Notes: generated by a model from the letters alone, not told the origin. DNA of 18,853 nucleotides from Bacteroidetes bacterium UBA7692 (GCA_002482725.1 DLGO01000115.1:2460-21312), one strand, 5' to 3'; positions 1 through 7,161 are shown, numbered from the stretch's first letter. Numbers and translations are program-made.

Positions 1-1
1 T

Positions 2-325
2 AAGCCACATTATAAGGTAGAAGCAGTTGAGTCCGAGCATGTGTCCACTTCATTCTTTCAGGTAGGCGAGTCCAAGCTGGAGCTACTACATGCTACCAGC
101 GAGCAAAGTGCCATCTATAAGTTCATAGAAAAGAAAGGGGAGGGGATGCACCACATCGCCTTCGCAGTACAGGATATTTATGCCGAAGTAGAAAGGCTAA
201 AAGCCGAAGGCTTCCAGCCCATCAGCGAAGCGCCAAAGCCTGGTGCCGACAATAAGCTGGTGTTCTTTTTCCACCCAAAAACAGCCAACGGCTTGTTGAT
301 TGAGCTGTGCCAGGAGAGGGATTGA
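2..325 (+). CDS. mce: Methylmalonyl-CoA epimerase, 3' part (5' end outside window)
   Basis: Interconverts the (R) and (S) epimers of methylmalonyl-CoA, linking methylmalonyl-CoA mutase to propionyl-CoA metabolism in the cytoplasm. The frame is open from base 2, and the codons before the GTG at 41 already match the family (HYKVEAVESEHV leading into TSFFQVGESKLELL), so this is an internal part of a longer gene and not a 94-residue protein starting at 41. It belongs to the glyoxalase/VOC fold. Likely metal ligands are visible: Gln in SFFQVG, His in GMHHIAF and Glu in LLIELCQ, corresponding to three of the four ligands known in the family; the first His lies upstream of the window. The C-terminus (KTANGLLIELCQ) is complete. 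No obvious terminator follows before the next gene at 387. Confidence 0.93.
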   Translation, partial: KPHYKVEAVESEHVSTSFFQVGESKLELLHATSEQSAIYKFIEKKGEGMHHIAFAVQDIYAEVERLKAEGFQPISEAPKPGADNKLVFFFHPKTANGLLIELCQERD

Positions 326-386
326 TTTGTTTATTTTATAATATAATCCTTTCAAAAGCGTTATCCATGGGTTCAAAATTCACCTC

Positions 387-1157
387 ATGCGCGCTCCTTT
401 ACTCTTGCTCCTTATTTTTCTGGGCTTTTATAAAGCATATTCCAATCAGGATACCACTACTAAAACCATTCACATTTTTGTAGCCCTTTGCGACAATAAG
501 TACCAAGGCATTGTTCCTGTTCCGGCGGGCATTGGTAATGGCCAGAATCCAAATACCAATCTCTATTGGGGTTGTGGTTACGGCATCAGAACATACTTTA
601 AAAACAGCAAGGAGTGGAAGCTGCTGAAAACCATCAAAGGAGATTCCCTGGTTATGGAGCGCCTGGTATTCAAGCACGTAAGCAGGAACTTCTATCTGGT
701 GGCCGATGCCTATAATGGCAAATTTATCAAAACCTGCACCCAACACTTTTTGCGCAGTGCTTCCGGACAAATGAAGGATACCATGCACATTGGTAATCGT
801 GTTCTTTCCATAAATGGCAACTCCAGCCTGTTGGCATATATAGGTCACGATGGTTTAATGGATTTCAGCCTGAATGAATCCTTTGTCAATAAGGACAAAA
901 AGCAGCGTGATTGCATCATACTCGCCTGTATCAGCAAAAAGTATTTCGCACCGCACCTACAGCAAACAGGGGCCAATCCATTGGTATGGACTACAGGCCT
1001 CATGTGTCCCGAGGCTTACACCGTGCATGATGCCATCAGTGCCTATGTAAATAATGAAGGCAATGCTATGGTGCGTACCAAGGCGGCACTAGCCTATTCA
1101 AAATACCAGAAATGCAGCGAAAAAGCTGCCCGAAATCTATTGGTGCAGGGCTGGTAA
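387..1157 (+). CDS. Secreted conserved protein of unknown function with clan CD cysteine peptidase-like motifs
   Basis: A 256-residue protein with a short hydrophobic leader (residues 4-15, LLLLLIFLGFY region), so probably exported. From memory it resembles a conserved Bacteroidota family with no assigned function. Two short blocks look like the catalytic core of clan CD peptidases (caspase, gingipain, legumain): a hydrophobic strand ending in His154-Asp155-Gly156 (LLAYIGHDG) and, 25 residues later, a hydrophobic strand ending in Ala180-Cys181 (CIILACIS). Classical members have His-Gly, so the inserted Asp is unusual. An N-terminal strand (IHIFVALCDN, residues 28-37) precedes a Gly/Asn-rich loop (residues 48-66). 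The ATG at 387 is chosen because it directly starts the leader. The stop codon abuts the stop codon of the convergent Nudix gene. The reading frame is certain; the peptidase assignment is an inference from motifs and may be wrong. Confidence 0.85.
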   Translation: MRAPLLLLLIFLGFYKAYSNQDTTTKTIHIFVALCDNKYQGIVPVPAGIGNGQNPNTNLYWGCGYGIRTYFKNSKEWKLLKTIKGDSLVMERLVFKHVSRNFYLVADAYNGKFIKTCTQHFLRSASGQMKDTMHIGNRVLSINGNSSLLAYIGHDGLMDFSLNESFVNKDKKQRDCIILACISKKYFAPHLQQTGANPLVWTTGLMCPEAYTVHDAISAYVNNEGNAMVRTKAALAYSKYQKCSEKAARNLLVQGW

Positions 1158-1643
1158 CTAGCTCCTCACCTTAAAACCAACCTTCGGAAACTCCGTAAGG
1201 ATAATTTCTTTCACCGCCTTATCTGTTGGCAGGCGCATGTCTGTTTCTTCCCTTAGTTTGCTTATGGGTACCCACCGGAACATCTCTGCATTTTGCCCCG
1301 GCTGCGCATGAAAGTCAAATTTAACAGTACTGGTTTTGATGTTTTTCCATGTGTGGCATTCTATCAAATAATATACAGCTATTATTTGACTGTCATCGTC
1401 AAACGGGCTAGGCGAAAAGAAGTCTGTGGTATACAGGTGCTCGGTTACCGTGGCTTCTAAACCGGTCTCTTCCCGAAACTCCCTCATCAGCGCATCCCTT
1501 AGTCCTTCGCCTACATCTACACCACCCCCTGGTAGTTTGGTTACTTTCTGCGTGCCTTTGCATATCAGCTCGTCGCTTAGCAGCACCTCGTGAAATTCAT
1601 TTATCAGTACCCCGTAAACACGTACATTGAAGCGTGTAATCAT
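1158..1643 (-). CDS. Nudix hydrolase
   Basis: A 161-residue cytoplasmic hydrolase expected to cleave a nucleoside diphosphate linked to another moiety; the substrate cannot be read from the sequence. The Nudix box fits the consensus GX5EX7REUXEEXGU exactly: Gly40, Glu46, Arg54-Glu55, Glu58-Glu59 and Gly61-Leu62, the glutamates being the Mg-binding and catalytic residues. The N-terminal strand (FNVRVYGVLINE) and the later FRWVPISKL segment are typical of the fold. Length is normal for a single-domain Nudix enzyme. It is transcribed towards the preceding gene and their stop codons touch, so no terminator fits between them. Start is the ATG whose complement lies at 1641-1643; on the coding strand a weak purine-rich GAGG precedes it. 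Confidence 0.93.
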   Translation of the reverse strand: MITRFNVRVYGVLINEFHEVLLSDELICKGTQKVTKLPGGGVDVGEGLRDALMREFREETGLEATVTEHLYTTDFFSPSPFDDDSQIIAVYYLIECHTWKNIKTSTVKFDFHAQPGQNAEMFRWVPISKLREETDMRLPTDKAVKEIILTEFPKVGFKVRS

Positions 1644-1782
1644 ATAACCTCAATTATTGTCCTGCAAAATAATAACGAATAAGATACAACGATTAACAAT
1701 CCACCGCCATCATTAGTTCGTTTGTCGCAAAAATGCAATTTGTTCCATCTAATAGGCTAACTTCGCCATCCTTTTTTAATCA

Positions 1783-3768
1783 ATGAAGAAAATAATATTA
1801 ACGATACCTATCGTTCTCGTGTCGTTCTGGATTTCTGCTCAGGCTATTTTCCTTAACATGTCCGTTAGGGATGCCCAATGCGGCCAGCCTACGGGCATGT
1901 TGCGCGTGCTGCCTTCCGGTGGCAACGGCTCATATACTTACCTGTGGAGCAATGGTGGCACCCTGGATTCCATCACCAATCTTTTGCCGGGTGGTTATTC
2001 TGTTACAGTTACCTCCAACGGTAGCACTGCTGCCATCAGCGATGTTATAGCTACTTCCAATGTACCTATTGTGCTTACTATTTCGGCTTCACCAAACGAT
2101 ACTGTTTGTGCAGGTACCAATGTAGTGCTTACAGGTTCTGCATCCGGTATCAGCGGAGGTACTTATACATGGTCGGGTTCCGGCGTGGTTTCACCGCCAC
2201 AGGTTACTAATCCATACTCACGTGTGTTGAACAATACCGCCACTTTTAACCTGACCTATAATTATGGTACTTGTTCTTCAAGTGCTATCCTTACGGTAGA
2301 GGCCAAACCCGTTACAGCCGCTATAGCTGGTACTGTACAACCAACTTGCGGTTTAAATAACGGCAGCATAAGTGGCAGCGGCTCCGGTTTCCAATCTCAA
2401 TTCAGCTGGTTCAAAGATGGTGTGGCCTTCGGCTCCAATGCTTCTATTCTTAGCAATCTCGGCCCCGGCAATTATACCTTTATAGTTACAGATGATATCA
2501 CAAAGTGCACCGATACGGTTTCTAATATTGTGCTGGCAGATAATACCAATTATGCCACTATAGATTCATTGCTATTTACCGATGAAACCTGCTTTGGTAA
2601 AGCGGATGGTACAGCACGTGTCGTGGCTAGTGGGGGTACTGGCAATTATACCTACTCATGGAGCCATTCCACTACTATCAAAACGGCAAGCGTTACAAAG
2701 CTGGCACAGGGTACATACTATATTACGGTAAATGACGGCGGCTGCCTGCCTATCGTCGACACCTTTGTTATCAGCGGACCCAAAGATTCGCTTACCGTAG
2801 ATACTGCTACTACACAGGATTATTGCAATAAGGGTATTGGTACTGCAACCATTACAGCTGCCGGTGGCACACCGCCTTATGTGTATTCATGGGCTATGGG
2901 CTTCAATGCAAATACCATGACGCAACTGGTGGCCGGTAGCTATACAGGTACTGTCACCGACCAAAAAGGATGCACCATAGTAGCTACAGCAGTAGTTACA
3001 GGCATTGCCGCTCCGGTTGTTACGTTTGCACCATTCGATTCCCTTTGTCCTGGTTTCGACAATGGTACGCTCACGGCCATTGCTACAGGTTCTGCTACTT
3101 CTTATACCTATAGCTGGAGCCACGACCCATCACTGCAAAGGGCTACTGCTACAAATCTTACTCCTGGTGCTTACGATGTTACCATCAGCGATATCGGTGG
3201 TTGCACCGCTACTACTTCTGTGGTTTTGGCAGAGTTCGATAATCCAACCATCGATGCTGGTAATGACACTTCTATTTATTCCGGAGGTATTGCCACATTG
3301 GTTGTGGCTACTACATTGCCTGTCAATAAGGTTCAGTGGTCGCCTTACATTGCTTCTTCCGATAACTCCCTCACTGCCTACGCCGCCCCAACCGATACCA
3401 CCAGGTATCGTGTAGTAGTTGGGTATGGCAAAGGCTGTATCCTTACAGACAGCGTTACGGTCAATGTTATTGATTCCGATGCTACCATTCTTGTGCCAAA
3501 TGTATTCACTCCGAATGGCGACAATATCAACGACTTCTTCTATATCAATAGCTCAGGGGTAAAGGCGCTTAAGCTGTTTGTATTCGACCGTTGGGGCAAC
3601 AAGGTGTTTGAAACTACCGATGCTGCTTTCCGCTGGGATGGCAATGATGCAATAGCCAATGGCGAACCATTAGGTACAGCAGTATTCACGTATATGATTG
3701 AATATGTGTCGTACAAAAAGGAAAATGAGAAAAGAATTATTGAGGGTAGTGTAACCATAGTAAGATAA
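1783..3768 (+). CDS. T9SS type B cargo: SprB-repeat surface protein with gliding-motility-associated C-terminal domain
   Basis: A 661-residue secreted protein, probably a surface adhesin. Residues 1-20 form a signal peptide (KKIILTIPIVLVSFWISAQ). Five SprB-like repeats can be read, each with Cys, a Gly-rich turn, Y-x-Y-x-W and G-x-Y-x-V-T-V (about 27-90, 184-250, 263-330, 342-405 and 416-482). Between the first two lies an Ig-like segment (about 96-173), and a PKD/Ig-like segment with DAGNDTSI covers about 487-563. The C-terminus (569-661, opening VPNVFTPNGDNINDFF and containing LFVFDRWGNKVFE and WDGND) is the CHU_C / TIGR04131 domain, the type B export signal of T9SS. SprB of Flavobacterium is many times larger, so this is a short relative and not SprB itself. 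The TAA stop shares its last base with the ATG of the next gene, implying co-translation with its PorP/SprF partner. Confidence 0.93.
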   Translation: MKKIILTIPIVLVSFWISAQAIFLNMSVRDAQCGQPTGMLRVLPSGGNGSYTYLWSNGGTLDSITNLLPGGYSVTVTSNGSTAAISDVIATSNVPIVLTISASPNDTVCAGTNVVLTGSASGISGGTYTWSGSGVVSPPQVTNPYSRVLNNTATFNLTYNYGTCSSSAILTVEAKPVTAAIAGTVQPTCGLNNGSISGSGSGFQSQFSWFKDGVAFGSNASILSNLGPGNYTFIVTDDITKCTDTVSNIVLADNTNYATIDSLLFTDETCFGKADGTARVVASGGTGNYTYSWSHSTTIKTASVTKLAQGTYYITVNDGGCLPIVDTFVISGPKDSLTVDTATTQDYCNKGIGTATITAAGGTPPYVYSWAMGFNANTMTQLVAGSYTGTVTDQKGCTIVATAVVTGIAAPVVTFAPFDSLCPGFDNGTLTAIATGSATSYTYSWSHDPSLQRATATNLTPGAYDVTISDIGGCTATTSVVLAEFDNPTIDAGNDTSIYSGGIATLVVATTLPVNKVQWSPYIASSDNSLTAYAAPTDTTRYRVVVGYGKGCILTDSVTVNVIDSDATILVPNVFTPNGDNINDFFYINSSGVKALKLFVFDRWGNKVFETTDAAFRWDGNDAIANGEPLGTAVFTYMIEYVSYKKENEKRIIEGSVTIVR

Positions 3769-4778
3769 TGAAAACAAGATATACAACACTTTTGGTACTG
3801 GCCCTTTCTGCCTTGTTCAATTATTCAGGAGCGCAGGATGTACACTTTTCACAATCGCAGGGCTTGCCATTATATACCAATCCGGCTATGACGGGTTTCT
3901 TCGATGGGCAGGTGCGTGTCGGTGGTATTTTCCGTACGCAAAACTTTACGGTAAAAAATAGTGCAGGTACACCCCGCTACGATACGTATGGTGCGTATGT
4001 AGATGCTTCCTTGCTAAAAGGCAGGGGTAAAAAGGATTACCTGGGTATCGGTGTTGCCGCTACTTACGATAGGGCAGGGGTGGTATCAGTAAACACTACC
4101 AATATCTTGCTGAACATAGCTTACTCCAAGGGTTTTGGCCGAAGGATAAAACACTCCATAGCTTTGGGCTTACAAGGCGAGTTCCTGATGAAAGGTATTA
4201 AAACAAACGGCGCTCAATTCAGCGATGGCATCAACGAGAACCTTGGAAAAACTTCTTCAGGAATCGATGCCGGTGTTGGCTTGCGCTACCATGTTAATGT
4301 GCGCAGCAGGTTCAACTTTTTTGTAGCCGGTGCCTATACCCACATACTCCAGGCCAAAGAGAATTTCATCAACGGGGCAGGAGCAAAGCGTGCTGCCAAG
4401 ATAACCGCTCAGGCAGGAGCAGTAGTGGACATCACAGAGAAGTTCAACCTTATCCCATCTTTTATATTTACCAAGCAAGGCAGTTCTATGCAGTCTGTTG
4501 TGGGTACCTATGCGCAGTATGTGTTCGGCTTCGAGGGCGATGAGCGCAATGGTATAGCATTTGGCCTGTGGACGCGTATTACCAAGCCTTACCCCGATGC
4601 TATCATCGCAGGTGTCCGTTTAGATTTCAAAGGATTGCAAACAGCCTTTACCTACGACTTCAATATCAGCCAGCTTAGTCCTGCTACATCGGGCCAGGGT
4701 GCTGCTGAGTTGAGCGTTGCCTACATGATCAATACCAAGCGCAACAAGCGTGGCGGCATCAACTGCCCAAGGTTCTAG
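3768..4778 (+). CDS. PorP/SprF family T9SS outer-membrane protein
   Basis: A 336-residue outer-membrane beta-barrel-type protein. Residues 1-22 are a signal peptide ending at SGA/QDV. The family opening (QDVHFSQSQGLPLYTNPAMTGFF) follows directly, with alternating strands through the body and the characteristic ending NCPRF. In Flavobacterium johnsoniae SprF is needed for export and attachment of SprB, and PorP/SprF-like genes commonly sit beside genes for type B sorting-domain cargo. The one-base stop/start overlap with the preceding SprB-repeat gene is that arrangement and suggests a dedicated partner. No clear classical terminator follows at once; a large inverted repeat begins about 100 bases downstream. 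Confidence 0.93.
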   Translation: MKTRYTTLLVLALSALFNYSGAQDVHFSQSQGLPLYTNPAMTGFFDGQVRVGGIFRTQNFTVKNSAGTPRYDTYGAYVDASLLKGRGKKDYLGIGVAATYDRAGVVSVNTTNILLNIAYSKGFGRRIKHSIALGLQGEFLMKGIKTNGAQFSDGINENLGKTSSGIDAGVGLRYHVNVRSRFNFFVAGAYTHILQAKENFINGAGAKRAAKITAQAGAVVDITEKFNLIPSFIFTKQGSSMQSVVGTYAQYVFGFEGDERNGIAFGLWTRITKPYPDAIIAGVRLDFKGLQTAFTYDFNISQLSPATSGQGAAELSVAYMINTKRNKRGGINCPRF

Positions 4779-4828
4779 AATTTGGCAAGAAAATGTCCTC
4801 TGCTTTTGTTTAGCTGGGTTACAGAAAA

Positions 4829-4870
4829 CGAACATTGCGCAACCACTCTTAGCTATATCGAACATTGCGC
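4829..4870. repeat. 12-base direct repeat, two copies
   Basis: CGAACATTGCGC occurs at 4829-4840 and again at 4859-4870, separated by 18 bases. Only two copies are present, so this is not a CRISPR array. The last five bases of the second copy (TGCGC) also pair with GCGCA at 4933-4937. Confidence 0.8.
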
Positions 4871-4881
4871 CTTATTTTCTT

Positions 4882-5007
4882 GGCTCGCAAGGGTGAAGCA
4901 AAAACCGGATCAATTCTGCACACGGAGCCAAGGCGCATTACTGAAATGTGGATTACAGTAACTGCGTAGATTAGTGCAGTTTCGGTTTTTGATTTGCTCT
5001 TGCAGCC
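4882..5007 (+). repeat. Long imperfect inverted repeat, candidate RNA hairpin
   Basis: Arm 4887-4909 (GCAAGGGTGAAGC then AAAAACCGGA) faces arm 4981-5003 (TTCGGTTTTTG then ATTTGCTCTTGC). As DNA the arms match at 18 of 23 positions. Four of the five differences become G-U pairs when the plus strand is read as RNA, leaving a single mismatch; on the minus strand they would be A-C clashes. After one bulged base (C4886) the pairing continues as GGCT 4882-4885 with AGCC 5004-5007. The enclosed loop contains TTACTG 4938-4943 facing CAGTAA 4956-4961. A competing fold pairs CTTGGCTC 4879-4886 with GAGCCAAG 4925-4932. It may be a plus-strand terminator-like structure, a small RNA or a dispersed repeat element; the sequence alone does not decide. 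Confidence 0.6.
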
Positions 5008-5025
5008 TTAAAAAGAAAATACAGC

Positions 5026-5064
5026 GCTTGATTTTTGGTTACCTTTTGATCAAGCAAAAGGTAA
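5026..5064. repeat. Perfect 10-bp hairpin whose loop is complementary to an upstream segment
   Basis: TTACCTTTTG (5039-5048) and CAAAAGGTAA (5055-5064) form a perfect stem around the six-base loop ATCAAG. The loop plus one base, ATCAAGC (5049-5055), is the reverse complement of GCTTGAT (5026-5032), so an alternative hairpin or a pseudoknot-like contact is possible. No T-run follows the main stem on either strand, so it is not a standard intrinsic terminator. Confidence 0.7.
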
Positions 5065-5128
5065 GGCAAGGAAAAACTACATCGACCAATTCCGCGTATG
5101 CCAAGCCTTTTTATGTTATTGTACAACC

Positions 5129-5145
5129 AAGCATCGGTGCTTTTT
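5129..5145 (+). terminator. Weak terminator-like hairpin at the end of the convergent gap
   Basis: AAGCA (5129-5133), loop TCGG, TGCTT (5138-5142), with the T-run continuing to 5145. The stem is only five base pairs. Read on the plus strand it could stop transcription arriving from the PorP/SprF side; it touches the stop codon of the minus-strand transporter gene. Confidence 0.35.
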
Positions 5146-6403
5146 AAGCGTTAATATCCACTTTCAACGGCTTTTCTTTCTTATTGAACCCGAAGTAAAA
5201 TACTGCCCAGGCCAGTAACGTAATGAAACTCGCTGCCATAATAGGAAAGCGTACATCTATACTTACTATTACCCCTGCTATTAGCGGAGGCACCCCGAAG
5301 GCAATACTCTGTACACTTTGTTGTATGCCGAGTATTTCGCCCTGGTTTTCTTTAGGTGTAAGCTGCGATACAAGGCTGGTCAGGTTTGGTTGCGATAATC
5401 CCTGAGCCATAGCCACCAGCGGTTGTATTACCAGCAACCATTGCCACTTGGCAGGCAGTATAATGAGTATAAGCGCAGAGGACAATACAATCAATGAAAT
5501 GCGCAAAATCTGCGGAGGCATAAATTTGGCAGATATCACCCGCGTAAGCACTCCCTGCGTAAATGCAATCCATATACCGATATACCCGAATACCAACCCT
5601 ATTTCCGAGGTGGTAAAGTCAAACTTCTTTATCAGGTACACCTGAAAGAACTGCATAAAAAAGCTGAATCCTACTGCCTGCAAAAACAAGGTAAGCAGTA
5701 TCACCCGCATGTTTATCAGCGCAAATGCTTTTTTGATGTTTCGTATGCCCATTAGCAAGCTAACCTCGCCCACACCACTCGGCTTAAAGGTTTCGGGGAA
5801 CTGCGTTTGTACATAGTAGAAATTGACTGCCGACAACAGTGCTGTAAACCATAATGGAGTAGCATAATCAAACCAGGGGAACAATGCAGTTGGCTGTGCC
5901 AGCAGACCGCCTATGGCAGGCCCCAGTATAAAGCCCAGCCCGAATGCCATACCAATTAGCCCGAAGTTCTTTGCCCTGTCTTTCGGTTCGCTTATATCTG
6001 CCAGCGATGCCAGCACTATTGCTATGTTGCCTCCCATAAACCCTGGTATAGCACGTGCTATAAACAGCAGCCAAAGTAGCTTGTAGTGTATGGCCAGGGC
6101 AAATAGTATATATCCGAAACAAGTACCGGCAATACTAACCTGAAGTATGCTCTTCCGTCCTTTCTTATCGGCCAGTGTTCCAAGTATAGGAGCCCCGAAA
6201 AACTGTGCAAAGGCAAACGTAGCAGCTAGTATACCGTATATCAGGTTGCGCGTTGCTTCGGGTGTATCCAGCGGCATCATGCCATGGGTATTGCGTATGA
6301 TAAGTGGTGCGAATACAGGTATGATAATACCTACGCCCAGCATATCTATAAATACGGTGATAAATACGGCCAGTATAGGGTTTAGCTTCTTTTTTTCGCT
6401 CAT
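5144..6403 (-). CDS. MFS transporter, drug efflux (TetA-like, 12-TM) type
   Basis: A 419-residue inner-membrane transporter of the major facilitator superfamily, probably a proton-coupled drug or metabolite exporter; the substrate is unknown. TM1 carries the motif FIDMLGVGIIIPVFAPLI found in TetA-like and related DHA1 members. The loop between TM2 and TM3 carries motif A, GTLADKKGRKS (residues 75-85). Hydrophobic segments continue through the protein in a pattern fitting 12 helices, with LGPAIGGLL and a Gln/Gly-rich segment near the second half. The chosen start is the ATG at 6403 (MSEKKKLNPILAVF). A longer frame opens at 6475, but its extra 24 residues are not membrane-like and run to the edge of the rpmA terminator. 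It lies downstream of rplU-rpmA on the same strand but behind a strong terminator, so it is probably transcribed separately. Confidence 0.9.
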   Translation of the reverse strand: MSEKKKLNPILAVFITVFIDMLGVGIIIPVFAPLIIRNTHGMMPLDTPEATRNLIYGILAATFAFAQFFGAPILGTLADKKGRKSILQVSIAGTCFGYILFALAIHYKLLWLLFIARAIPGFMGGNIAIVLASLADISEPKDRAKNFGLIGMAFGLGFILGPAIGGLLAQPTALFPWFDYATPLWFTALLSAVNFYYVQTQFPETFKPSGVGEVSLLMGIRNIKKAFALINMRVILLTLFLQAVGFSFFMQFFQVYLIKKFDFTTSEIGLVFGYIGIWIAFTQGVLTRVISAKFMPPQILRISLIVLSSALILIILPAKWQWLLVIQPLVAMAQGLSQPNLTSLVSQLTPKENQGEILGIQQSVQSIAFGVPPLIAGVIVSIDVRFPIMAASFITLLAWAVFYFGFNKKEKPLKVDINA

Positions 6404-6473
6404 ATAGCAGCGGGAATAAATCTTTAAATTGAAAGAATTACTAAAAAACGGACTCTCAAAAAAACACCTAAAC

Positions 6474-6505
6474 AAAAAAAGCGCAGTAGGAATCTACCGC
6501 GCTTT
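6474..6505 (-). terminator. Rho-independent terminator of the rplU-rpmA operon
   Basis: AAAGCGC (6478-6484) and GTAG (6486-6489) pair across the loop GAAT with CTAC (6494-6497) and GCGCTTT (6499-6505), with one A/C mismatch. Read on the minus strand the stem is followed by a T-run (bases 6474-6480). It lies 24 bases beyond the rpmA stop codon. Confidence 0.88.
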
Positions 6506-6529
6506 ATATCTTATAATTTATACTTGTAG

Positions 6530-6790
6530 TTATGCTTCAGCAGCAACTACATGCACAAACCTTCTGTCGTTTTTACCTTTGGTAAATTTAACTGTACCAT
6601 CTATTACTGCATAGATAGTATGATCTTTACCTAGACCAACACCTAGACCCGGGTGGTAAGCAGTACCACGTTGGCGTATGATGATGTTACCTGAAATGCA
6701 GGCTTGGCCACCGAATAGTTTTACACCTAGTCTTTTACTGTGCGAATCCCTACCGTTCTTTACCTTACCTTCCCCTTTCTTGTGAGCCAT
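6530..6790 (-). CDS. rpmA: 50S ribosomal protein L27
   Basis: An 86-residue large-subunit ribosomal protein located near the peptidyl transferase centre. The N-terminus MAHKKGEGKVKNGRDS followed by KRLGVKLFGGQ is the family signature, as is IIRQRGTAYHPG. The second residue is Ala, with no N-terminal cleaved extension of the kind known in Firmicutes. Length is normal. It follows rplU with a 41-base spacer and is clearly the second gene of that operon, ending at a strong hairpin terminator. Confidence 0.98.
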   Translation of the reverse strand: MAHKKGEGKVKNGRDSHSKRLGVKLFGGQACISGNIIIRQRGTAYHPGLGVGLGKDHTIYAVIDGTVKFTKGKNDRRFVHVVAAEA

Positions 6791-6831
6791 TGTATTATAT
6801 TTTTCTTAGTTCTTAATATTTAATAGGAAAA

Positions 6832-7140
6832 TTAACCGATGCTTTCTATAGATATCTGAGTCAAAGATTGACGGTGACCACGTAGCAACCTATATCCTTT
6901 TCTGCGTTTTTTCTTGAAGATGGTTACTTTGTCGTCTTTCAAGTGTTGCAAAATCTTTGCATTCACTTTTACACCACTTAGAGTTGGAGCACCAACTTTA
7001 ACAGAACCATCTGTATCTGTAAGAAACACTTTATCGAAAGATACTGCATCGCCTTCACTGCCTTCAAGACGGTGAACGTATACTTTTTTGCCTGCTTCTA
7101 CTTTAAATTGTTGTCCTTGTATCTCTACTATCGCGTACAT
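6832..7140 (-). CDS. rplU: 50S ribosomal protein L21
   Basis: A 102-residue ribosomal protein that binds 23S rRNA. MYAIVEIQGQQFKVEAGKK is the classical start, and the basic block FKKKRRKGYRLLRGHRQ near residues 74-90 is the L21 signature. An ATG at 7164 would add eight residues but lies inside the -7 promoter element, so the ATG at 7140 is the right start. First gene of the rplU-rpmA operon. The leader is short, roughly 15 bases from the expected transcription start, leaving no room for a long structured leader. Confidence 0.98.
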   Translation of the reverse strand: MYAIVEIQGQQFKVEAGKKVYVHRLEGSEGDAVSFDKVFLTDTDGSVKVGAPTLSGVKVNAKILQHLKDDKVTIFKKKRRKGYRLLRGHRQSLTQISIESIG

Positions 7141-7161
7141 GCTTTCAAAAATTTTGGAGTG

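Larger units (their letters stand above)
4779..5143. other. 365-base gap between convergent genes, rich in inverted repeats, no gene
   Basis: No credible coding region; the minus-strand frame reaching into it from 4865 is a shadow of the PorP/SprF gene. The stretch holds a 12-base direct repeat (4829-4840, 4859-4870), a long imperfect inverted repeat (4887-4909 with 4981-5003), smaller nested stems, a perfect 10-base-pair hairpin (5039-5064) and a short terminator-like hairpin (5129-5145). It separates the plus-strand PorP/SprF gene from the minus-strand transporter gene, so part of it may serve transcription termination. Confidence 0.8.

Noticed and set aside
41..325. Methylmalonyl-CoA epimerase starting at the GTG at 41
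   Set aside because: The family similarity continues upstream of 41 in the same frame to the window edge, so the gene is truncated by the window and does not start at 41.
1658..1782. Promoter for the SprB-repeat gene (TTTG at 1721 or 1739 with TAACTTCG at 1758)
   Set aside because: The spacings (33 or 15 bases) do not fit the Bacteroidota consensus seen at rplU, so no promoter is called.
3005..3415. Open frame of 136 residues on the plus strand
   Set aside because: It lies inside the SprB-repeat gene in another frame; its Leu/Pro-rich translation follows from the repeat DNA, and the main frame has clear domains.
4620..4865. Minus-strand frame of 81 residues reaching into the intergenic gap
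   Set aside because: Most of it overlaps the PorP/SprF gene antisense and the translation shows no recognisable feature.
4779..5143. CRISPR array or tRNA in the intergenic gap
   Set aside because: There are only two copies of one 12-base repeat and no regular spacers, and no cloverleaf with a T-loop signature was found.
6404..6475. Longer start for the MFS transporter at 6475
   Set aside because: The extra residues do not fit the family, and the start would lie at the edge of the rpmA terminator; the ATG at 6403 gives a standard N-terminus.
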